In this document: positions 55,444 to 64,000 of the stretch, in pieces
Numbering within the stretch: the stretch's first letter is position 1
Layout: each line of letters opens with the position of its first letter
NCBI GenBank assembly: GCA_002104935.1
Contig: MCGT01000001.1
Coordinates: forward strand, 1,319,001 to 1,383,000
DNA: 64,000 bases
DNA from: Hesseltinella vesiculosa
Lineage: Eukaryota > Mucoromycota > Mucoromycetes > Mucorales > Cunninghamellaceae
Direction: 5' to 3'
Position numbers and translations under genes: made by a program
Notes under the pieces: generated by a model
What the model saw: the letters and a program-made list of their open reading frames with translations, nothing else
The model's database searches: none
What the model was told of the DNA's origin: nothing

Positions 55444-56160
55444 TTACTTTGCACACCACACCGGACGTGTCCAATCAGCAGCAACTGTGGAAGTTGTAGA
55501 GCTAGTGGTGGTAATAGGGACTGCAGAGATTGATGGGGTGGTGTTGGTCAGGTCCGTCATGGATTTGCGTCGTGCCAGTCGCTGCTTTTCATTGTTCTTG
55601 TGTTGCAGGGAATTCATGCCAACACAAAGATCCACGAAAGCATCCAGAGTTTGCACCAATTCTTTGATTTTGCCAGAAAGGATCTGCTGGAGGGTAGTGG
55701 GAAAAAGGCAGGAGGCGACAAGTTCCAACAGATAAAGCCCGTCATTGGCCAGTCGCAGGGTAAAAACTTCAAACTTGTAGCCAGACACGAGAGCAAAGGG
55801 TATTGAATTGTTGGGATCTGATCCAAGTTGACAGTGTTGCTCGACAGGAAATAATTCAGATAGGTTTTGGCAGCAACGACCATCTTCGCTTTGTCCTTGT
55901 ACATCTTATGGCTAAAGACTTCCTGCGCAAACTCGGCCATTCCAAAATCTGGTTCGACGTGCTCTTTGTCCAGTAAACGAAGATCGACTTTCATTGGGAT
56001 ACCAAAGTCCATGACCAGACCTGGTATGGTGTCACCCCAAAGAGGGTTGATTGCAGTATTGATGAACAAAGATCCAATAACTGGCGCCCAAAACTTGATT
56101 ACATAATCTTGTTCTGAGAGCTTCATGTCCATGTCGAACAAAAAGGGATGATATGTATGC
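55444..56160 (-). pseudogene. Decayed copy of the lineage-specific gene family (C-terminal part)
   Basis: On the minus strand the sequence reads LSEQDYVIKFWAPVIGSLF, KVDLRLLDKEHVEPDFGMAE, KMYKDKAKMVVAAKTYLNYF and, after a one-base deletion near 55805, YKFEVFTLRLANDGLYLLEL with a Ser/Thr-rich tail to a stop at 55444. The shift breaks the gene. The C-terminal pattern (Gly-Tyr-X then hydrophobic block, then a long helix) matches the decayed gene at 8141-9898, so both appear to be copies of one large uncharacterised family. Upstream it is fused to a DIRS fragment. Confidence 0.6.
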
Positions 56161-56199
56161 AGCTTCAGGACAAGGCAGTACACATCGTTAATGCGAAAG

Positions 56200-57870
56200 T
56201 CACGATCGACTCGTGTTTGGTGAGCACGGATCGTTCGCAGCCACTTTCCAAATTGTTTGGCTGCTGTTCTGATGGCGGCAAGAGTGGATCCCAGTGCCCG
56301 TGCCTTCGGGCGCTTGACGTGGGCTGGACGAGGGATCAAATCGTGGAAGTGGTGTATGTGGCGTCGGATGGAGTCGGAGGAGACCGTCAAGGCAAGGTTT
56401 GCCAAGTTTCTGATCAGCGGAGTGAAGAAACACTTGGGCTTGTTGTTGAAGTCCGGGAAAGGCTGTTGACATGGGGATGGGGTGCGCTCGCAGTAGGTTG
56501 TTGTATGCCCGCACTGGGCAAAGCATGGGGTCCTGGGCGAAGGGGGCGACCGTAATTTCCTTCGTGATCGAGAACCCCTGACGGCGTTCCTTCGGGTTGA
56601 TGATTGTCAAGTGATGGTAGCCGGTGACACCGTGGATATACGAGTCATCCATGTCGATGGAGTTGATTTCAGCGGCTCGTAAAAACCCCGTGATGTAGCC
56701 CAAGTAGGAATCACACCTTCGCGGTCAGGATGCGTAATGAGAGCTGTGGATTGTCGTGATCCGTGCGGATGCTGTCCAAGACGGGGGTGATATCAAAGCG
56801 GCTGTAGGGTGCAAGCCGAATGTGTGTTCGTCGCAGTGCGGCGACATACTCCGTGAATGACGCGTCAGACATGATCATCTGGCGGTGGGCTTTGTCAGTA
56901 ATAAGGGCAAGGATGGCAAATTTTGCTGTAGCGCACGTCGGTGACTGCCAAGGGCGTGTTGATCGCTGCCGGGAAATAAAGGTCATGATGTCCGCTGGGG
57001 AAGGGGAGTAGGAGTTCACCGGCGGGGTGACTGTTGAGGACCACTTGACAAACGCATCCTGCAAGTACTTGTAGTTGGTTTTGCCTTGGGTGCTTTCGCC
57101 TCTGATGATGACGTCGATAAAAGAGCTGTCCAGTCCCTGTGTCTCGAGGTGTTGCCGTTTAAGTCGAAGGCGAGTATCCTCCAAGGCATCGAGGGAGGGA
57201 CGTCGCTTACCAGGTCGTTGACGACATGTTGGCAAGGGATCAGAATGAGGCAGCGTCAGGTCGTCATTCTCATAAGGAGGGCCACCAAATCGCACTCGTC
57301 CAGAGGGGAGCCACAATGGTCGCTGGTTGGCGAGAGTCGTGGAGACGTTGGAGGACTGGGAGAAGTAGATTCCATGGAGGACACAGATAAGGCCGATGCC
57401 AAGCTGTCCATGGGATCGTCATGGCGCCCAAGCCCTGGGCTGCTGGGTCGTAATGCCAGGTCAAGTAATGGGGCAGGTGATGGTTCCTGCTGGAAGCAAA
57501 GGCGTCTCACATCGTGGGGGCCCCAACGGTGATCCAGTTTGCGAAACCTCATCGGAGAGATCGACCACTCGGAATTCTTCGTTAGGTCCAGGCGAGAAGG
57601 GCTGTCGGCTGGGTTCAATGAGGAAGGTATGAACGTGAGGTGAAGGCGCGTGTTGTCCGCCAAACACAGTTTCCAGATTGTGGTGGCTAAATCGCGCAGT
57701 TGTGTTGAGTGTGTCCCGCCCCAGTGGTTGATGTAGGCAATTGCCGTCGTATTGTCGCAATGTAGGTGCACCGCTTTGCCACAGATTCGTGGCAGCTGGA
57801 TCAAATACTTCACGGCGAGTGGCTCCTTCATGTTGATATGGAGTTGGGCTTCCCGAGGCGATTCCATTCA
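56200..57870 (-). mobile_element. DIRS-type tyrosine-recombinase retrotransposon fragment
   Basis: On the minus strand, an RNase H part comes first (about 57846-57560): LHINMKEPLAVKYL, HLHCDNTTAIAYINHWGGTH and LTFIPSSLNPADSPSR. A frameshifted stretch with YLCPPWNLLLPVLQRLH and IWWPSL follows (about 57390-57270). The tyrosine recombinase then runs from 57316 to about 56220. It has TNYKYLQDAFVKW near its start, GFLRAAEINSIDMDD in the core and, in a third frame, RRHIHHFHDLIP and KARALGSTLAAI. This order (RNase H then recombinase instead of integrase) is diagnostic of DIRS elements. Several frameshifts make it inactive. I could not find the reverse transcriptase or the split repeats of a full element. 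Confidence 0.85.
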
Positions 57871-58520
57871 TGCCCGCAAGGGTAAAATAAGTTGCTTTGC
57901 GGCTGTCAGATGAAGGGTGCGTGTTTCGGGCGAGCTCACCAATGTAGGGCCCAGGTGACTGTTCTAGACCATGGATGTGGCACCTATCACGCTCTTCGAA
58001 TGCCACACGCTGCCGCACTTCCCGATCTTGGATCATATCTCCATGTCGTTTTAATGGCGATGATGAAGGCGAGCCTGTGTTTTCCAGCACAGTATGGGCC
58101 TAGCTGTCTAACTCTTGGCGTCGTGCTTCATTGTCCAGCAACCCTGACCAAAAATCCTTGACGATTGTATTCTTCAGCACCTGATCAAGTTCAAGAAAAT
58201 AATAAAAGAGTAAAAAAAAATTGTTAGCTCATGCGCATCAACATGAAACAGGCGGCAGCCCCTATACTTGTGGAAAATATATTTTTACAACGCCTTTTGC
58301 CCACCGCGCAAAAGGTTCATCAAGGCATGTTGAGGCAATCAGTACAGCAGACATGTGCTCATGTTCTGCAAGCTCCTTACAGCTGTACAAATAGAAATCT
58401 TTGACGTAAAATGAAGGGAGGCCATTGGAATTGGTGTCATTGGTTTGCAACCACGAGAACGCATTCCTAGTAATAAATATAGTATGAGAACATTTATTTA
58501 TTAGAATGGCCAAAGTTTAC
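57871..58520 (-). pseudogene. Possible 5' remnant of the gene interrupted by the DIRS fragment
   Basis: On the minus strand, 58513-58262 encodes FSWLQTNDTNSNGLPSFYVK and EHMSAVLIASTCLDEPFARW, and 58180-58100 encodes LKNTIVKDFWSGLLDNEARR. The strand and position suit the N-terminal part of the gene whose C-terminus is at 55444-56160, with the DIRS material between. I cannot join them confidently, and no domain is recognised. Confidence 0.3.
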
Positions 58521-60282
58521 CATGTAAAGTCAACTTCAAGTTTCATTCCAAAAAGTTGCAGTTAACAACAGAGTTTGGCAATTACGGTATGACACTGAAA
58601 AATAGAAGCAAAAAATCAAAGTGTGCCATAGGTGTAAAAAGAGAAACGCAGGAAGGCTTAAGAAGAAATGTAAAAAGATGCGTGCAAGGTGAGATGTAAC
58701 GCGTGTAAAGGAATGAAAAAACACAGTAAGAGGCGGCCAAAAAAAAAAAAAAGAGGAGGGCTTCAAAAACCCAGTTTATATATTTTATCAAATTGTAAAT
58801 GTAGAGGACGGCCCAATATAAACACCATGGAGGGTGGCCCATGGTTCATCTTAAGACAGTGATACGCCACCTCACCATTGGAATAAACAAAGAAAACCGT
58901 TAGAAAAGCTTGTTCCCCACTCCCTTTTGCTTTTTTTTCACTTACCTGCCGGTCTGACTTACAGTATCTGCTGGTCAGAGCAACAATCAAAAAATAAGAA
59001 AGAAAGCAGCCGAACGGAACTTGAATTGTGGCAATCGTCTTCTTCATTTCGAAAAAAATGGTGGGGCTGGCATTTTAAATCGCGAAAAGCTTACATGGAC
59101 ATTTTGATCTAGGAGATGTATGTGGATTTTCGTTTGAAACCACCAGTACATGAGATATTTTGTACAGTAGAAGGATTCAATCAGTTCGCGACCTCTCTCA
59201 CCCATGCAGACGGATGAAAGGGCATTTCCCGATTTGGAAGGAAAAGGGTTTTACTGGGCTGTGAAATGATTGGTTGAGGAGGCTAGGAAAAGCATAGGCG
59301 CAGAGGAAACACCAGCTTAACATTGGCGGGTAGGCACACCAGCTGCACATTGACGCAGGAAGATCTAGTCTCCTTTTATCACCTCTCATCGTCGCCTTTA
59401 GTGCCTTTGATGACAAATCAGGAAATGCAGTCTCACAGACTGGATCCATTGCTGAAAAAATAAACCGAGAGAAGATACCGATCCAATTTCACTGCATCGA
59501 CTGGACACGGTGTCCCATCGCTCGTGAAAACACAAGCTGAGATCAACTTCTTTTTCACCGTTTGTGATAATTTTCTTGCATGACCCCGTGGACCCATTGC
59601 GGAGAAACGATCTTTTTTTTTGTGTGCATGGTCGAGATGCAGGCTCATTGTTTGCCCAGGCTGGCGGGCTACCTGCTGCTGCCTTGAAAGATCGAGGAGG
59701 TGCCAAGAAGGTGGCTTGAATTTTTTTTTCTATGTGACTCGGGTAATGTGCTACCAACCTGACGACTCGCCCTAGTCTGACAGTCAATAATGGCAAAGAA
59801 GAGGATGGTGCTACTGTTTTGTCATGGTTTACTGGCTGGATCAAAACAAGTTCGACTGAGGGGAAGCTGTCAAAGACTAAAAAGGAAACCTGGCACCTCC
59901 TTTTTTTTTTTCATGTGGCTGAAAAAGCAAAATGCTTCTCACCATCGTATGCAACCTGCACAGTTTTTTTTTTATATATTTCAAGAGCCTTCTTAATGAC
60001 AAGCGAGAACGCACCTCGGATGTCAAACTAAAAGGGATCCCACCCATGCCCTTCATTCGTGACTCTGGTAACCTTGCTTTTTTATTCTTTTTTAACGTTT
60101 CCCGAGTCTCTTTTGACGTGATAAAAAATAAGGAGGTAGGCATGTAAAATGCATGTCACGTTTTTTTTTTGTTCTAGTGAATTGAAAAACATGAGATCCA
60201 CTGAAAACGCCTCCATGGTTAAGGAGGAGGAAGGAACAAAGCAGCCTTTTTTCCCCTCTCTTCTCCGTTTGACGTTTTTGAA
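58521..60282. other. Long intergenic region without a supported gene
   Basis: A short minus-strand frame starts at 59047 (MKKTIATIQVPFGCFLSYFL) with a hydrophobic N-terminus and a possible donor 34 codons in, but no clear second exon; it could be a tiny secreted or membrane protein (low confidence). The rest, 59110-60282, is mixed sequence with A/T runs. Frames there have no recognisable domain. Confidence 0.3.
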
Positions 60283-63049
60283 ATGATGAGTCTTTCCTTG
60301 CAAAGTCGTATTGGACGATTAGTGGCGGGTGCGCCGACCCAGCTGAAAAAAGACAAGGTGAAACGACAGTGTCATGAGCATCCCGTTACTGTGTCACCAA
60401 AACAAACCGCGGCGGGTGATTTTCAAATCGGTCAACGGGTGCAAGTGCCAAGCCTATCCGTGGTTGGTACGGTGCGCTTTGTGGGTGATATAAAAATGAA
60501 GCCTGGGTTATGGATAGGTATCGAATTAGATATCCAAGGCACTGGTAAAAACGATGGCTCCATCAAAGGGTAAAAGAAAAAAGGATCTCGATCTTTGCAT
60601 TCATGCAGTTTGATAGGCCGGTGTTTTAAAAAAAATAGGCTTGCTCTCCTTATTTTCCACTTTTGCTTCATGCTTTTCTTTTCTCACTCTATCATTTTCT
60701 TTTTTTTTTTTTACATTGATTGTAAATGAATAGCTTCCGCTACTTCACATGTCCTACGGATTCGGGCCTGTTTGTCCTGTCATCCAAAGCCACCGCCGTA
60801 GAGGCAAAGACCAAACAAACCCCCACCAAGCCATCTCTGTTCAGGCGCACAAAATCCTCCCAAGTGACATTGTCAATGACGAAATCAACACCCACCGCAT
60901 CACCCATTCTTAGCAAAAAGAAAAACACACCAAACCTCACCATCAAAGGGTCGAGCAATACCCAGAAACCAGCGTCTACGAAGCAACCTGCCCTGAAAGA
61001 GAGCAAATCATCGGCGTCGCCCACTGCCTCTTCCACCACCAAGCGCCGCTCATTCACCAACAACCGCACAGTGCCGGCCACGCCGCCTACGCCTTCGCTC
61101 TCAGCTGGTAAAAAAAGAGAGAAGCGTCATAGCCCCGCACTCCCTGTCACACCACCGATCTCACCAAGACGAGTCATGACGGACGTCAAAGGCAGATGCA
61201 CCTTGACACCAAAGCTGCATCGGCCACCGTCCTCTCCCTCCCAGCACTCGCCTACCTTGACCAAGAGCAAAAGCACAAACACGACGTCCAGCAACCCAAC
61301 TAAGCCTGCCACGGCACAACCACATGCTGCCCTGAAAAAATCCAAGGTCGTGACGCAAGCCCAGCTTCAGGAGATGCAAGCCTTGCTTGAGCAGAGCGAC
61401 CAAGAACGCCAACGACTATCAGACGAGATGAACAACAAGGAGGCTGTGTGGGAGCGCCTGGTTACTTCCAAGGAAAGCTTTGCCCTTCAAGTACAGGAGC
61501 GTGAGCAAGAAATTCAGCAACTTCGCAAAACACTCGGCCAAGCCCAACTCCAGCTCGATGAGTACCAGCAGCGCCATTCCCAAATGGAAGATCAACAAGC
61601 CTGTGCCGGCCGTGGGTTTTATTTTTCCTCATCAGGCGCCACCAGTAATATCGATCGCGCCTTGTCCACCACCACCAACAGCTCGGCCACCGCCCTCTCC
61701 TGGATGCAGCCCGACAGTTTTGTCAATATCATGGAGCAGCAATATCAGCAACGCATCGAGAAGCTGGAACGCCTTGTCAAGGAATGGCAGGACGATGCCC
61801 AGGACTCGCACAACAAGCAGCAGACCGAGAAACGTCAGCATGCTGCTCAGGTGGAACTGCTTCGTCGCGAGCTGAACGACCGCGACCATGCCATAGCCAC
61901 CATCGAAAAGGAAACAGCTGCTGAGAAGCGAAAGGCAAAGGAAGGCCTCCACCTCCTGGAAGCCACCCTTGCCACCATGGAGCATACCCACCAAGAGCAG
62001 ATGAACGACAAGGAGATGATGATCCAGCATCTGCGCCAGGTCATCCAGCAACAACGCCAAGCATACGACGCCGACCCCCTGGTCAGCTTCTACCGCGACT
62101 GCTCGCCCACCTCCTTTGCTATGCTGCCGACCATCTACGAAAGTGCATCACCTGCACTAACCCTTTACCCTGAAGACCAGGATGACACTACCGTCGACAA
62201 CGATAGCGCCATCTCTTCCACATCGTCCTCGTCAGGCGCCATGGCCTCCACTGCATCCCCATCCTCTCGCCAACGCCTTGAGCACCAGCTTGACATCAGC
62301 ACCCGTGCCTTGGACGACATGCACCAGAGGCACAAGCAATCGGTCGCCGAGAACGAGCAACTGTCGGACCAGATCAAGCAAATGATGTGCGTGTCCCGGT
62401 CGGCCGAACAGCAAAGCGCCCAGCTACAGCAAGAACTCAGCAACGAAGTCAGCGACAAGCGCCGAATCATGGCCGAGCGTGACGCCGCCCTGGAACAGCG
62501 TCAGCACATGGAAGACCAGATGGCCATCCTCATGGCCTCCAACAACCGCCTTGAGGCCCATATCAAACAAGAGCAACGCCGCATCCACGAACTGGAATCC
62601 ATCCTTGCCACGTCGCTCCAGCCTACCGCAGCCACAGCCACCCAGGCTTGCATGTCCTATTCATCCTCGACCTACTCGTCCTTCACTGCTGAGCACGATC
62701 CTTCCATGCTGGCTCTGTCGCCTGTCCTGGACAAGAGCATCAGCCAGCCGGCATGGCGGTCAGCCTCAACCTCACCTGCTTGCACTGGCCCTCTGGTGAA
62801 TCAAGGACCATCGCCTTATTGTGAAATCTGTGAATGTCTTGGTCATGATGTTCTTGCCTGCACCTCTTTTTCAGAGCAACAGGACACACCTCAACTGGTA
62901 AGTAGATTGCAAGTGATCGTTGGTGCCACCGCTGGCAACTCATCCTTTTTTTTTTTTTTTTTTTTTCATCAAAATAGTACTGCGTCAACTGTGATGTGTT
63001 TGGTAGCCATGCCACTTTGGACTGTCCCTGCTCAGATGAAACCTTTTGA
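60283..63049 (+). CDS. CLIP-170-like microtubule plus-end protein B
   Basis: Three exons in phase: 60283-60569, 60734-62897 and 62978-63049 (840 residues). The CAP-Gly domain (about 48-115) has VQVPSLSVVGTVRFVGDIKM, PGLWIGIELD and the canonical GKNDGSIKG. A Lys/Pro/Ser-rich linker (about 115-315) precedes a coiled coil of about 400 residues. Two zinc knuckles close the protein (YCEICECLGHDVLAC and YCVNCDVFGSHATLDC), ending SDETF, which matches the tail of animal CLIP-170. It shares both intron positions with protein A at 3282-5811: the first splits the Gly codon after Lys in the CAP-Gly domain, and the last lies just before the second knuckle. The second knuckle here has one extra residue before its His (Gly-Ser-His). 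The start could be either of two adjacent ATGs. Confidence 0.93.
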
Positions 63050-63171
63050 TCATGGCCGGCCATTTTTGACATGTGGTTGCAAACATAACTTCAATAGGAA
63101 ATAAAAAGTAGGGGTCCCTTTTTTTTTTTATTTATTTTTTTGTCTATCTACAGTTTACAATGGGTCTAGTT

Positions 63172-64000
63172 TTAGAACCTTTCCAGACGGATGGCGTCTT
63201 GAGGAAGATGGTTAAAAGAGGTTAGGCTGGCTCGAGGAGCCATGAGCTGAGAAACCGTCGGGAACTCGATGCGAGAGATGGGTGGCGGGGAAGGTGTGGT
63301 GGACGCTGTGCTGGGTGACGGTGCGACAAAGGTGCGGTCAAACGTCAGAGAAGTAGGCGGCTGCGTTGGCGACTGTCGTGTCGTTCCTGTGGACGTGTTG
63401 GGCAGCGATCCATGGCGGAGAGACGTGGAAGGATCCACGGGCGAGGTCGACGAAGGCGATACACGCTGGATCAAGGAGGATGCCATCTGCTCCATGCGGT
63501 GCAAGACACGTGTCAGCGTAGGTGATACTGGGCCCAAGTCGTCCTGATGCGTGGTATTGTTTGTGGCCGTGGTGGACGTAGGCGAGGAAGAGGGTGCGCT
63601 GGCTGGAGGAGGGGATGACGAGAATGCTGTGACCAAGGACAAGGGTGAGCCGGCGGCTGGTCTGGCAGGCGGAGAGGATGCCAAGGAGGAAGCGTTCATG
63701 GGGACAGGCATAGCCAGGCTCGTAGAGGAGGTGGCCAGGGGTGGGGATGAGGACGGTGGCGTTGGAGGGCTGTGGCCGCGGCCGAGAGGTGTGAAGTAGC
63801 GTTCCAGGGACTGCTGCTGCAGGGCACTTAATGGCAAGTCGTTGTCGCTATGACCGCGGCGGGTGGTGTTTGGCGCAGCCGCTGCTGACGCAGTTCCTTG
63901 GCGGTGCCACCGAAGGGCTGTGACTTCCATGCGATGGGCACTTTCCAGCGCACAGTCGAGTGAGCAAACAGTGAAGCGGACAGGGACTTGCATGCGGTTA
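63172..64000 (-). CDS. 3' end of an unrecognised Ser/Pro/Thr-rich protein (runs off the right edge)
   Basis: The last exon of a minus-strand gene; the frame stays open to the window edge and stops at 63172 (about 276 codons visible). It begins with VPVRFTVCSLDCALESAHRM, which looks like a folded segment. It is then dominated by Ser/Pro/Thr low complexity with many Ser-Pro sites, and ends PQDAIRLERF. No domain can be named from this part. Its 3' end lies 122 bp from the stop of the convergent CLIP-170 paralogue. Confidence 0.65.
   Translation of the reverse strand, partial: NRMQVPVRFTVCSLDCALESAHRMEVTALRWHRQGTASAAAAPNTTRRGHSDNDLPLSALQQQSLERYFTPLGRGHSPPTPPSSSPPLATSSTSLAMPVPMNASSLASSPPARPAAGSPLSLVTAFSSSPPPASAPSSSPTSTTATNNTTHQDDLGPVSPTLTRVLHRMEQMASSLIQRVSPSSTSPVDPSTSLRHGSLPNTSTGTTRQSPTQPPTSLTFDRTFVAPSPSTASTTPSPPPISRIEFPTVSQLMAPRASLTSFNHLPQDAIRLERF

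Noticed and set aside
59398..59844. Minus-strand 148-codon frame
   Set aside because: Composition not coding-like, no domain, no splice support.
1..64000. tRNA or rRNA genes
   Set aside because: No convincing A/B-box pairs with a cloverleaf and no rRNA-like sequence noticed by eye; a covariance-model scan would be decisive.
1..64000. Biosynthetic gene cluster
   Set aside because: Only one shikimate-pathway gene and no synthases, transporters or pathway regulators beside it.

Overview
The window is nuclear DNA of an early-diverging fungus, most likely Mucoromycota (Mucorales). Genes are close together and split by many short GT-AG introns (about 45-140 bp) that often end in long T runs. Homologies are fungal or eukaryotic: SSK1, a RA/LRR/PP2C/cyclase adenylate cyclase, Ppz-type phosphatase, SEC12, CLIP-170. 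Mobile-element types match too: Fanzor (eukaryotic TnpB), MULE, DIRS and Ty3/gypsy. Exon joins below were worked out by hand. Except where stated, every join keeps codon phase.

Layout. 1-1355: 5' part of a PAK/Ste20 kinase (-). 2261-2805: small coiled-coil protein (+). 3282-5811: CLIP-170-like protein A (+). 5991-7534: SEC12 (-). 8141-9898: decayed lineage-specific gene carrying a MULE fragment. 10311-12840: NT5DC-type HAD nucleotidase, 12 exons (-). 13280-14660: large foldback element abutting a Fanzor remnant. 15032-16903: ubiquitin-like-domain protein (-). 17533-18296: Hub1/UBL5 with an RS-rich N-terminus (+). 18424-20657: inverted duplication around a minisatellite. 21420-23132: class-II DAHP synthase (-). 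23829-24595: MTH1-like Nudix (+). 25229-26642: unknown coiled-coil protein (+). 26834-30464: SSK1-like response regulator with membrane segments and a degenerate kinase-like region (-). 31195-31625: gypsy RT scrap. 32589-34399: Ppz phosphatase (-). 35078-37255: FRAY/OSR1-like kinase (-). 37632-43843: adenylate cyclase (+). 44914-49035: apparently intact 1298-residue Fanzor (+). 49490-53678: complete MULE with long terminal inverted repeats and a 9-bp target-site duplication. 53798-54391: universal stress protein (+). 54402-55181: ADP-sugar Nudix (-). 55444-58513: second decayed lineage-specific gene with a DIRS fragment. 60283-63049: CLIP-170-like protein B (+). 63172-64000: 3' end of an unknown gene (-).

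How the genes fit together. The host genes lean towards signalling and stress (PAK, SSK1, FRAY kinase, Ppz phosphatase, adenylate cyclase, universal stress protein, two Nudix enzymes), with housekeeping (SEC12, DAHP synthase, Hub1) and microtubule plus-end (two CLIP-170 paralogues) functions. They are separate transcription units; I see no evidence of a co-regulated cluster. The most unusual part is the mobile DNA: a full-length intron-containing Fanzor next to a MULE, with remnants of both about 31-41 kb away in the same window. Other points of interest are the RS-Hub1 fusion, the membrane-anchored SSK1, and four introns that phase best as GC-AG.
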